In this document: positions 16,620 through 23,718 of the stretch, one piece after another
How the letters are laid out: each line of letters begins with the position of its first letter
How positions within the stretch are numbered: position 1 is the first letter of the stretch
Origin: a virus
Reading direction: 5' to 3' (one strand)
DNA length: 64,000 nt
Virus record (IMG/VR): IMGVR_UViG_3300032268_000986
Location: 278,866 to 342,865 of that record
The notes under the pieces: generated by a model
Database searches by the model: none
Seen by the model: only the letters and a program-made list of their open reading frames with translations
What the model was told of the DNA's origin: nothing
Made by a program: the position numbers and the translations under genes

Positions 16620-17380
16620 CGACGCTCAATGTCCTCTTCAACACAATCTTCACCGTATTGAATTTCAATTAGTCGCAAGGGCTTGTCAGTTTCGTTGCAC
16701 AACTGGTGCCACTCGTTAAGTTTGATCCAAGTACTCTGATGACGGGCAGGACTGGCCATTAGATCACGATCAGTTGAGTGTGGATCCACGGTGTACACTG
16801 TGGCTTCACCTTCGGCCACAAACCAAAACTCAGCACGTTTTTCATGCCGTTGCATGCTCAAGCATGTCTTGGGACTCACAGTGAGTTCTTTGAGTTTGAC
16901 ATGATTTCCAACTTCGTGCAACACACGATAATAGCCCCAGGCACGACTGGTACGGGGTTTTTTCCAGTCTTCAAGTATCCAGCTAGAACTATTTTTCTTG
17001 TCCGCACCGCCAACACCAAACGCAAATGTCAATTGATCATCGACAACATCCATTTCTGGAATGTTCAGGTGTGTGCGATCACCACCATTGGCAAACACCA
17101 AGGTTGCGTCAGGGTAGTGTGCTCTGACTTGACGTATGAACTCCTTGGCCGAACCATCAGCATCGTCAAATGTGTACACTTCGTCCACCATGGCAAGATT
17201 GTTTATCACACACAATCTTTCTGTCCAGGGCATGAATGGGCGACCTTTTTTGCGTGTGAGCCATTCGTCTGAATTGAGTCCCACAATCAGCATGTCGCCT
17301 AGAGCGCGGGCAGCTTTGAAATACGCAATATGCCCAGAATGCAGCGGATCAAAGCCGCCAGTTACAAGTACAATTTTCAT
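16616..17380 (-). CDS. Cytidylyltransferase fused to a mannose-6-phosphate isomerase-type cupin
   Basis: The start is ATG 17380 (MKIVLVTGGFDPLHSGH), five bases after a late element; the frame to 17449 would run back through uvsY. Residues 1-125 form a nucleotidyltransferase with the HSGH site (14-17) and a WTER block. Residues 145-245 are a cupin resembling the C-terminal isomerase part of mannose-1-phosphate guanylyltransferases (WGYYRVLHE, LSMQRHEKRAEFWFV). The likely job is making an activated sugar or sugar alcohol (CDP- or similar) for the adjoining transferases. The donor actually made is unknown. Confidence 0.82.
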   Translation of the reverse strand: MKIVLVTGGFDPLHSGHIAYFKAARALGDMLIVGLNSDEWLTRKKGRPFMPWTERLCVINNLAMVDEVYTFDDADGSAKEFIRQVRAHYPDATLVFANGGDRTHLNIPEMDVVDDQLTFAFGVGGADKKNSSSWILEDWKKPRTSRAWGYYRVLHEVGNHVKLKELTVSPKTCLSMQRHEKRAEFWFVAEGEATVYTVDPHSTDRDLMASPARHQSTWIKLNEWHQLCNETDKPLRLIEIQYGEDCVEEDIERR

Positions 17381-17385
17381 ACAGG

Positions 17386-17393
17386 TATTTACA
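17386..17393 (-). promoter_or_regulatory. Late promoter element TGTAAATA
   Basis: The TAA stop of uvsY forms the first half of TAAATA; the element ends five bases before ATG 17380. It lies in an imperfect palindrome ACAGGT...ACCTGT. Confidence 0.6.
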
Positions 17394-17841
17394 CCTGTAT
17401 ATCTTCCATGCCAGCAGTTCTTAGACGAACCACATGGCCCATTTGCCACTGTTTGGTGTCCAGGCCTTTGAGGATGCCCAACCAGCGGTTGCGCAGATAT
17501 GCCACTTCGTTGATTATGGTTTCATAGTCAATTACTTCGTCTTCACCGTCCACGTACTTTTCAGCATCCCTGGATGTCAGTGCGCGAGCATATCCTTCAA
17601 GATACTTTTGAAAGTGTTTTCTGCGTATCTTACGCAACTGGATGTTAAGGTAATTGAGCACAGCTTCGATCTCTTGCAACTGATTGAATCTCTGCTCTGT
17701 GATACCTGGCAAGGCCGTGATGTTTTTCTCTACCAAGCCGCCAATCTTGCAGTCTTTTTTAGCTGACTCAAGTTCGTTCTCGTAGTGAGATATGAAATCA
17801 GGAATGAGTCCTAGATCAGCTACTACGCGACTGTACCACAT
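17389..17841 (-). CDS. uvsY: UvsY-like recombination mediator
   Basis: The 150-residue protein is close to T4 UvsY (137 residues) in size and helical composition. Recognisable blocks are FISHYENELESAKKDC, a basic segment IRRKHFQKYLEGYARALTSRDAEKYVDGE and LRNRWLGILKGLDTKQWQMGHVVRL. UvsY hexamers load UvsX onto gp32-covered single-stranded DNA. The gene overlaps the small acidic gene at 17841 by one base and follows uvsX, so mediator and recombinase are co-expressed. Its stop codon doubles as part of a late promoter for the sugar genes. Confidence 0.85.
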   Translation of the reverse strand: MWYSRVVADLGLIPDFISHYENELESAKKDCKIGGLVEKNITALPGITEQRFNQLQEIEAVLNYLNIQLRKIRRKHFQKYLEGYARALTSRDAEKYVDGEDEVIDYETIINEVAYLRNRWLGILKGLDTKQWQMGHVVRLRTAGMEDIQV

Positions 17842-18095
17842 CAGTTTTCCCAGTCATGGTCGTCTTCTTCTTCAACGTCGTCTTCTTCTTCGCTGCCTTC
17901 GTCATGCCCTTGATCCATGTAGTCAGTAAGAGCACGTTTGATATCCGAATCTCCCTTGAAGGCATCACGGATGTCTTCTACAGAACAATCATTGTCAACC
18001 ATGACTGATACCACAATGTCAGCAGCTTCGCTACGATCCACTGAGTTTATGTATCGCTTGAGCTCACTCCAAATTTCACTTACGATATGTTCCAT
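17841..18095 (-). CDS. Small acidic protein between uvsX and uvsY
   Basis: The 84-residue protein has a helical N-terminal part (SEIWSELKRYINSVDRSEAADIVVSVM) and a very acidic C-terminal tail (about residues 64-84, mostly Asp and Glu). The acidic tail recalls that of single-strand binding proteins and could contact a recombination factor or mimic DNA, but I do not recognise the family. It overlaps uvsX and uvsY by one base each, so a role with them is likely from position. Confidence 0.65.
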   Translation of the reverse strand: MEHIVSEIWSELKRYINSVDRSEAADIVVSVMVDNDCSVEDIRDAFKGDSDIKRALTDYMDQGHDEGSEEEDDVEEEDDHDWEN

Positions 18096-19150
18096 TATTC
18101 TTCCTCAACGTCAACAACAGGTGTGGCATCCTTTTGATTGCCAAAATCTTTCATCACAGTGTCAAGACAGCCGTCAGTATTGGCTTCCCATGCCTTGCGA
18201 AACTTCTTGATGATCTCGCCATCGCTTGTGGTAAACACTAGACTGTTGCCTTCGCGTTTGAGCAGGCCTTTTTTCTCAATCAAGTCCACAAGACCTGAGT
18301 AAGGGCTCATGCCTGTTTCATAAGGAATCTTGACTTGCACTCCCTCGAACGGCTTGGCATAGCGTGTTTTCATTACTTTACAGCCAGCACGAATACCAGT
18401 TACATCTGAAATCTTGTTGCCGTCTTCGTCCTCTTTGAGTTTCATCTTCTTCATGGCCACCACAATTGAGCTGGCGTAAATGAAACCTTGACCACCTGAA
18501 ATCTTGTCGTCTGGATCAAACATGTCTTGACTGGCGTATGTGTGATTGGTACAAACCAGGCCCACGTTGTAACTACCAAACATGTTGACACAGTTACGCA
18601 CCAAGGCGGTAAGAGCTTTGGGCTTGCGACCTAGGTCACCTTTCATTTCGCCTGCATCAAATTGATTCACATCAGTGGGTGTCAGCAACATGCCCAGGCT
18701 GTCAATTACAAACATGACCTTGGGTCGCTCGGCAGGATCAAGAGCTTTGTAGTCGCTCATGAATGTAGAGATAGTTTTAGCTACATCGTCAATCATGGCC
18801 ATTGACAATTTGAGTAACTTGCTGTCACTGGTATCAACTCCCAGGGCCTTGAGCCAGTCTTCGTCCAAGGCATTTTCGCTGTCAATCAACACTACAAAGA
18901 TGCCTTGCTGTTGTGCATGTTTGATAATGTTGCCACTACAGATGTAACTTTTACCTGCGCCCGAGTCACCGGCAAACACCGTGACCTTGCCCAAGGGGAT
19001 ACCTCGATCAAAGTCTCCTGAGATCAAGTAGTTCAAAGCATAGTTGCCTGTGGAGATCCAGTCTGTGGGATCATTGAATCCAATCGACAATCCGTCGATA
19101 CTTTTTGTAATTTCCTTGCGGAATTTTGATACGTCAAATGGTTTAGCCAT
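18095..19150 (-). CDS. uvsX: UvsX RecA-like recombinase
   Basis: The 351-residue protein is near T4 UvsX in size and has GDSGAGKS (Walker A, residues 61-68), PKVMFVIDSLGML (Walker B), and a Gly-rich loop (ISGGQGFIYASS) matching the DNA-binding L2 area. It forms filaments on single-stranded DNA and performs strand exchange in recombination-dependent replication and repair. AAAGGAAAA serves as ribosome site. It overlaps the upstream radical SAM gene by eight bases, so no private promoter is evident; transcription presumably comes from the gp32 promoter. Confidence 0.95.
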   Translation of the reverse strand: MAKPFDVSKFRKEITKSIDGLSIGFNDPTDWISTGNYALNYLISGDFDRGIPLGKVTVFAGDSGAGKSYICSGNIIKHAQQQGIFVVLIDSENALDEDWLKALGVDTSDSKLLKLSMAMIDDVAKTISTFMSDYKALDPAERPKVMFVIDSLGMLLTPTDVNQFDAGEMKGDLGRKPKALTALVRNCVNMFGSYNVGLVCTNHTYASQDMFDPDDKISGGQGFIYASSIVVAMKKMKLKEDEDGNKISDVTGIRAGCKVMKTRYAKPFEGVQVKIPYETGMSPYSGLVDLIEKKGLLKREGNSLVFTTSDGEIIKKFRKAWEANTDGCLDTVMKDFGNQKDATPVVDVEEE

Positions 19151-20741
19151 GGTATTTTCCTTTGTAAATGATATCTGCTATTTCTGGATGTGTCTGATTA
19201 AATTTTTGATCTCTTATATTGTCTAATTTTAGCATGAATTTTGATAGTTCGTCAATTAAATCTGGTGAATATTTGTTCTGTTTGAGTAAGGCAATGATAG
19301 GAAATACATTGTGTTTTATTAACTTGTCATGATCAATTTGAGATAATTTGTCAATGACTTGAGTTGTTAATTCCGTATTCATTGCTGTTATGCTTAAAAA
19401 TTTTGGGTGTTCTAATAAATTAAAATTTAATTTGTTAAATTTTTTTGTATCTACCCAGGTTATTAACTGATCAAGATAATAAACATTTTGAACATTAACT
19501 GTGGTAAAAATACTAAGGATCATGTTTGGTAGTTTGTTTTCTAAGAATTTATCTAAGTTAACATTGACCAAATCCCATTTCCCCCCGCGCTCTAATTCAA
19601 ACCGTGTACCTATGTTATCTATGCTAAATGCAATGTCAACTTGTCGGAACAACTTCCATTTTTCAAACAAATGTGCTGGGTACACAGACCCGTTTGAATT
19701 GTAATGTAGTCTAATTTTGTGTGCCAGGTCATGCTCTATTAGATAATCTAAAAATGTCTCTTGTTGCTTGATGAGAAACGGCTCGCCACCATAAAAATCA
19801 ATGTTAACCAGCTGATTTCCCAACGTGTTAAACATTTTCCAAATTTGATCATTTTTGACCCACTGTCCTTTTCGATTGAGATTTTTGAGATCAATAATAG
19901 AGTCAAAGTGTCGTGCCTGTTCTTCTGCTATTTTTGAACTAGCGTCTGAATTGCATATTCTGCATGCAAAATTACAAAGATTTCCTAGTTTTAAATCTAG
20001 ACTAACTAAATTTTCAAGTTGATCTTGCTCTATGTCTAAACATTGCGCATCAATCCCAAGACAATCACTGAACCACTGTCGATTTGATTGCCCTTTATGT
20101 TGTTCTTTCATCCAGCAGCTCGAACATCCGGCAGGACGATCCCCGTCGAGAAATTGTGTTCTTAACCTTGTTAAATAGTCACTGTGGTAGACTTCTTCAA
20201 TACTATTAGTATTGATATTGTAGGGAACATTGTTGGAATCCGTTATTGATTCTTTATACACACAACAAGGTCTAAATTCGCCTTGTGACGAAATTTCTAA
20301 ATGTGCCCATGGACTAAAACAAAATGTGTCAGGCAAGGTAATTGCAGGATTCTTAACAACCTCAGGTGCGACGTCACTAAATTTTATGTCCAGTGTTGAA
20401 AAAATACAATCATCTGTTGAATAGTTGCGTCTAACTAATTCAAGATGATCTTGATCAATGTCAGAACCAGAACTACAAATTAAAATAAAAAAGTTAGATA
20501 TATCTAACAGCGTTGCGCTTTTTTGTATGTGTATTAAAGTTTCAACTGATATCAAATTTCTACTGTACAGAACTATTCGACTATGATCACTGTATTCTGG
20601 TTGGTACCATTGTTTAAATAATTTATACAGTGTTTTTCGAGGTTGACCAAGTAATTGATCTAGGTCGATTACACCAACTATTTGATAGTTGTAATGTTGT
20701 TCTAAATACTGTTTTAGGTCAGTTGAGGGTATCGGTGTCAT
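19143..20741 (-). CDS. Large radical SAM protein with N-terminal extension and twitch-type cluster
   Basis: The 532-residue protein has an N-terminal domain of about 130 residues without recognised motif. Then come Cys141 (FCFSPWAHLEIS), Cys159-Cys160 and Cys206/Cys209, and the radical SAM signature CNFACRIC (Cys256, Cys260, Cys263) and FYGGEPFL. The order of clusters matches the other two radical SAM proteins here. The gene is far richer in A and T than its neighbours and sits between gp32 and uvsX, overlapping uvsX by eight bases, which suggests insertion of a foreign cassette. No good ribosome site is seen. Substrate unknown. Confidence 0.85.
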   Translation of the reverse strand: MTPIPSTDLKQYLEQHYNYQIVGVIDLDQLLGQPRKTLYKLFKQWYQPEYSDHSRIVLYSRNLISVETLIHIQKSATLLDISNFFILICSSGSDIDQDHLELVRRNYSTDDCIFSTLDIKFSDVAPEVVKNPAITLPDTFCFSPWAHLEISSQGEFRPCCVYKESITDSNNVPYNINTNSIEEVYHSDYLTRLRTQFLDGDRPAGCSSCWMKEQHKGQSNRQWFSDCLGIDAQCLDIEQDQLENLVSLDLKLGNLCNFACRICNSDASSKIAEEQARHFDSIIDLKNLNRKGQWVKNDQIWKMFNTLGNQLVNIDFYGGEPFLIKQQETFLDYLIEHDLAHKIRLHYNSNGSVYPAHLFEKWKLFRQVDIAFSIDNIGTRFELERGGKWDLVNVNLDKFLENKLPNMILSIFTTVNVQNVYYLDQLITWVDTKKFNKLNFNLLEHPKFLSITAMNTELTTQVIDKLSQIDHDKLIKHNVFPIIALLKQNKYSPDLIDELSKFMLKLDNIRDQKFNQTHPEIADIIYKGKYHG

Positions 20742-20762
20742 TTGAGTTTAATCAGAGAAATT

Positions 20763-20787
20763 ACAAGGGGCCTTAAAGGCCCCTTGT
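20763..20787. terminator. Hairpin downstream of gp32
   Basis: A 25-base palindrome (ACAAGGGGCC, five bases, GGCCCCTTGT) directly after the gp32 stop. There is no long T-run on the minus strand, so it may attenuate, stabilise the gp32 message or act as a processing site rather than stop all transcription into uvsX. Confidence 0.6.
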
Positions 20788-20800
20788 GTCTACTATCTGC

Positions 20801-21802
20801 TTATTGCTTCTGACGACTACGAATCATGGCCAAGATGTCTTCGGCCTTTTGTGGTGGTTTGTTGGCTGCTACAGGTGCCGACGCTGCCGGAACATCATCC
20901 ACATCAAATGGAGGATCTTCGTTGACCACGTCTGGCTTGGCTGCCACTGGTGCTGGACGGCTAGCAGGCTTTGCTGGCGCATCTTCGTCAGTGCTGGCTG
21001 CGGCACCACCAGGTGCTTGAACGCCAGCTGGACGGAAGTACTGGCCCCAACGTTCTGTGTCGTAAGGTTGTCCATCCACACTTGCTTCAAACATCTCTTT
21101 GATGACCTTGAGTTCGACCTCGCCGGGCTTCTTGGGCAGGAATGTGCTGAGATCAAACAGACCATGTTTTTCAACAGCGGCTGCTTCCTCTTCAGACAAG
21201 GCCGATTCCTTACGTGCCCACTTTGAGCCGTTGTAGTCGGCAAATCCACCCTTGGCACCTTTGCTGATGCGGAAGTCTAGACCACGCAGGTAGTCAGTTG
21301 GCAATTCTTCCAACTCAGGATCCATCAGCGCACCCTTGATGGTGGTAAAGATCTGCGGGCCAATGATGAATCTGCGGATTGGGTTTTCTGGTGTTTTGTC
21401 CTCACCAATGGGATTTTCGCGAACAAAGCCTTGGAAAATATAACTGCGTTTTTTCCAGTACTTGCGACCCATTTCTTCAAGGCTCTTGTCCTTGAACCAG
21501 GTGCGTACTTCGGCCAGGATGGGGCATGCCTCGCCCCACATTTCCACGCAGGGTACTTGTACCATGACCTGCTTGGATTCCATCTCTCCTTTGATGCCAT
21601 TAAAGGGCAAACGAATCATGGCTCGTTCTTGCCAAAAGAAAGTGTTTTTAGAGTTACCATCAGGGAGGAAGCGTAGTGTGGCCGATTGGCCTTCTTCCAT
21701 GTTCCAGTGCGGGTAGATAGAATTATCACCGCCTGTGCTTTGGCCGCCTTGTTTGTTGTCAGCTGCCTGTAGTCGTGCTCGAATTTCTGCTAGAGATGCC
21801 AT
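20801..21802 (-). CDS. gp32: gp32 single-stranded DNA-binding protein
   Basis: The 333-residue protein matches the T4 gp32 family in length and order: an N-terminal basic/helical segment (SLAEIRARLQAADNKQ), a core with RFLPDGNSKNTFFWQERAMIRLPFNG, CVEMWGEACPI (Cys85, Cys93, zinc-region remnants) and GRKYWKKRSYIFQGFV, and an Ala/Pro/Asp-rich acidic tail. It coats single-stranded DNA and coordinates replication and recombination proteins through the tail. An AAAGGAAA ribosome site is preceded by a leader of about 90 bases. Both a strong early and a perfect late promoter are present upstream. Confidence 0.93.
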   Translation of the reverse strand: MASLAEIRARLQAADNKQGGQSTGGDNSIYPHWNMEEGQSATLRFLPDGNSKNTFFWQERAMIRLPFNGIKGEMESKQVMVQVPCVEMWGEACPILAEVRTWFKDKSLEEMGRKYWKKRSYIFQGFVRENPIGEDKTPENPIRRFIIGPQIFTTIKGALMDPELEELPTDYLRGLDFRISKGAKGGFADYNGSKWARKESALSEEEAAAVEKHGLFDLSTFLPKKPGEVELKVIKEMFEASVDGQPYDTERWGQYFRPAGVQAPGGAAASTDEDAPAKPASRPAPVAAKPDVVNEDPPFDVDDVPAASAPVAANKPPQKAEDILAMIRSRQKQ

Positions 21803-21896
21803 AGTATGTTTCCTTTATAAGTTGCCTATGTGTGTTGCCTATCTAAATTAATTAGATCAATTGTTGCCTGTGCCACAAAAGAAAAAGCGCAAACAC
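21803..21896 (-). promoter_or_regulatory. gp32 leader with AT-rich inverted repeat
   Basis: The leader between the early -10 box and gp32 contains the inverted repeat ATCTAAATTAATTAGAT (21841-21857) and an unstructured A/T-rich stretch before the ribosome site. T4 gp32 represses its own message by binding such a leader, so this is a candidate operator; I see no clear pseudoknot. Confidence 0.4.
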
Positions 21897-21917
21897 AGTA
21901 GTAGTATATGCGCTTTT
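21882..21917. terminator. Bidirectional terminator-like hairpin
   Basis: A stem AAAAGCGCA/TGCGCTTTT with a 17-base loop and T-runs on either strand, just after the gene at 21943. The early -10 box of gp32 lies in the loop. Confidence 0.6.
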
Positions 21918-21931
21918 GTCCGCTGTGTCAA
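21903..21931 (-). promoter_or_regulatory. Strong early promoter for gp32
   Basis: TTGACA (21926-21931), 17 bases, TATACT (21903-21908) on the minus strand: a consensus -35 box. Confidence 0.8.
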
Positions 21932-21934
21932 GTT

Positions 21935-21942
21935 TATTTATA
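21935..21942 (-). promoter_or_regulatory. Late promoter element TATAAATA (perfect T4 consensus)
   Basis: The exact T4 late octamer, immediately after the stop of the gene at 21943 and just upstream of the early promoter of gp32. Confidence 0.7.
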
Positions 21943-23703
21943 TCATTTGAGCAAAGCCAGTGATTTTATTCTTGCCAGTTCGTCTGACTCGTAGTAGCTG
22001 CCTGTGATTGCGGCATTGTAGTTCATGGGGTCGTCGTTGCCTTCGTCCATGACCGGAGCCATGCCGCCGGCCACTGTGCCCATTTCATACATGCCTCCAC
22101 ATTCGGCCAGGCCATGTTCGGGACAATAAGCACCTTCGGCAGTCATGTTGCAGGCGCTGCCTTCTGTAGTGACTGGCATGGCCATGGGAGAGATGAGATT
22201 TTCAGCTAAGCCGCGATCTTGAGCAAATCGATCTGATATCCATTCATATGGATCACCATCACGTGCTTTCTTTGTGCCATATGGCATGTCATCAAAATAA
22301 TAGTCATACAGGGCATGGTACAAATCATCACTCATGTCCCCGGTGGCTTCAAAGTCACGCACCTCTTTGCCAAATCTGTTACAGATGTGATCCAAGGTGC
22401 TGCCAGTAGAATCAGTCAGCACACCTTCGTTTAGGTCATCGTACTCGCCTTCTTGCTCTTCGGGTGGTGTGTTGCCCTGTGGAACGTCAACACCTAGTTC
22501 ATTCAACCGATCCATGATGGCAGGATTTTCCCAGATGCTGACGTTGGGATCTTGTTCAGCTTGGTCGCCAATGAGATCAAACAGCTGATCATCGCCCACA
22601 AGGTCATACAACTGCTCAGTGGCATTGGTACCATCGGGGCCGGCTTCCAGCGGCTGACTCATCAGTTGTTTCAAACGATTCTGTTGTTCTGGAGTTTCGG
22701 GCAACGCCCAGGTTCCCTCGGCTAGATTATTGATCCAGTTTTCAAAGATTTGTGCTTCTTTCATGTCTTGTCCTTGTTGTTGTATTCTTGCCAGCAAGGG
22801 CAAGGCCTCTTCGATACGTGCATCCAGTGTTTGTTCCACAAACAAACTCTTGATGTCTTCAACCAAAGATTCATGATCGGCCACTTGCATGGGCGACCAT
22901 GATTCAAAATATGCTGAGTAACCACGATGGGTGCCCATGTGTTTGAGATTTTCTCGCAGTTGTTGATAATAGGTATTGGCTTGCTCAATGACTGATTGTT
23001 TCACGCTTTCGGCCACGGCATCATGGCTGGCTCGACGAAAACGACTCAAGACCTTGAGTTCAGTCACTGTTTCTGTGATATGACTGCCGCGAACATCGTA
23101 GGGTTTGCCGCCCTGACGCACATGCTCTAACATGGCTCTGCCGCCGGCCATGTTGACAAACGGCAACTTGAATCGCTCTTGATCAGCTGTTTCAATAAAC
23201 AAACTTTCAACGTAGCGGAATCTTGCATCGTTTTCGCCCAGCACACGATTGTGACGGATCATGAGTCTGGCTTCAGTGGGTTCGCCTGCGTAGCTGACCT
23301 TGCGTGTGCCATAGTAGCCTTCAAACAGGCCTTCTTGTATGGCAGCAATACCAGCTTGTACTCGTTTGAGTTTGTTGAGATTTGTCAGTGTGCCGGTCCA
23401 GCGATTGCGGTTGGCCAACTGCATGAGTTGCTGTTGAAAATCAAAGAACTCATTGCGGTCCTGGGCATCTTCAATGGTTTTGCCCAGATTGTCACCGTAC
23501 ATGATCATCATTTCGTTGTCATTGCCCAGTACAATCACCATGGTGCCATAGTTTTTACCCGAGCCAGATACATAGTCAAAGCTGAATGTCTTGGCATCTT
23601 CGGTGTCGCAGGGACGGCCGTCTCGACCCAGAGTTTCAGGATGAAAGTCCCGAGTATCCAGTAAATCACTTAGTTGTTGTTCAAAATTGAGGGTTTGTGC
23701 CAT
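21943..23703 (-). CDS. Large conserved protein of marine T4-like phages
   Basis: The 586-residue protein has an N-terminal region of about 230 residues (DFHPETLGRDGRPC; YGTMVIVLGNDNEMMIMYGDN; KLPFVNMAGGRAMLEHVRQGG) conserved in marine myoviruses, a helical middle part, and a Cys-containing tail (CNMTAEGAYCPEHGLAEC) ending in SDELARIKSLALLK. The final ELARIK motif recurs at the ends of several phage proteins of this group. The function is not known. It follows terminase gp17, whose stop codon forms part of its late element, suggesting a late, particle-related or packaging-related role. Confidence 0.7.
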   Translation of the reverse strand: MAQTLNFEQQLSDLLDTRDFHPETLGRDGRPCDTEDAKTFSFDYVSGSGKNYGTMVIVLGNDNEMMIMYGDNLGKTIEDAQDRNEFFDFQQQLMQLANRNRWTGTLTNLNKLKRVQAGIAAIQEGLFEGYYGTRKVSYAGEPTEARLMIRHNRVLGENDARFRYVESLFIETADQERFKLPFVNMAGGRAMLEHVRQGGKPYDVRGSHITETVTELKVLSRFRRASHDAVAESVKQSVIEQANTYYQQLRENLKHMGTHRGYSAYFESWSPMQVADHESLVEDIKSLFVEQTLDARIEEALPLLARIQQQGQDMKEAQIFENWINNLAEGTWALPETPEQQNRLKQLMSQPLEAGPDGTNATEQLYDLVGDDQLFDLIGDQAEQDPNVSIWENPAIMDRLNELGVDVPQGNTPPEEQEGEYDDLNEGVLTDSTGSTLDHICNRFGKEVRDFEATGDMSDDLYHALYDYYFDDMPYGTKKARDGDPYEWISDRFAQDRGLAENLISPMAMPVTTEGSACNMTAEGAYCPEHGLAECGGMYEMGTVAGGMAPVMDEGNDDPMNYNAAITGSYYESDELARIKSLALLK

Positions 23704-23710
23704 GGTAGTA

Positions 23711-23718
23711 TATTTAGC
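23711..23718 (-). promoter_or_regulatory. Late promoter element GCTAAATA
   Basis: The TAA of the gp17 stop is the start of TAAATA; seven bases separate the element from ATG 23703. Confidence 0.6.

Noticed and set aside
17380-17400. Palindrome ACAGGTATTTACACCTGT as a repressor operator
   Set aside because: Possible, but the TAAATA core and its position before the start codon explain it more simply; no second copy was found.
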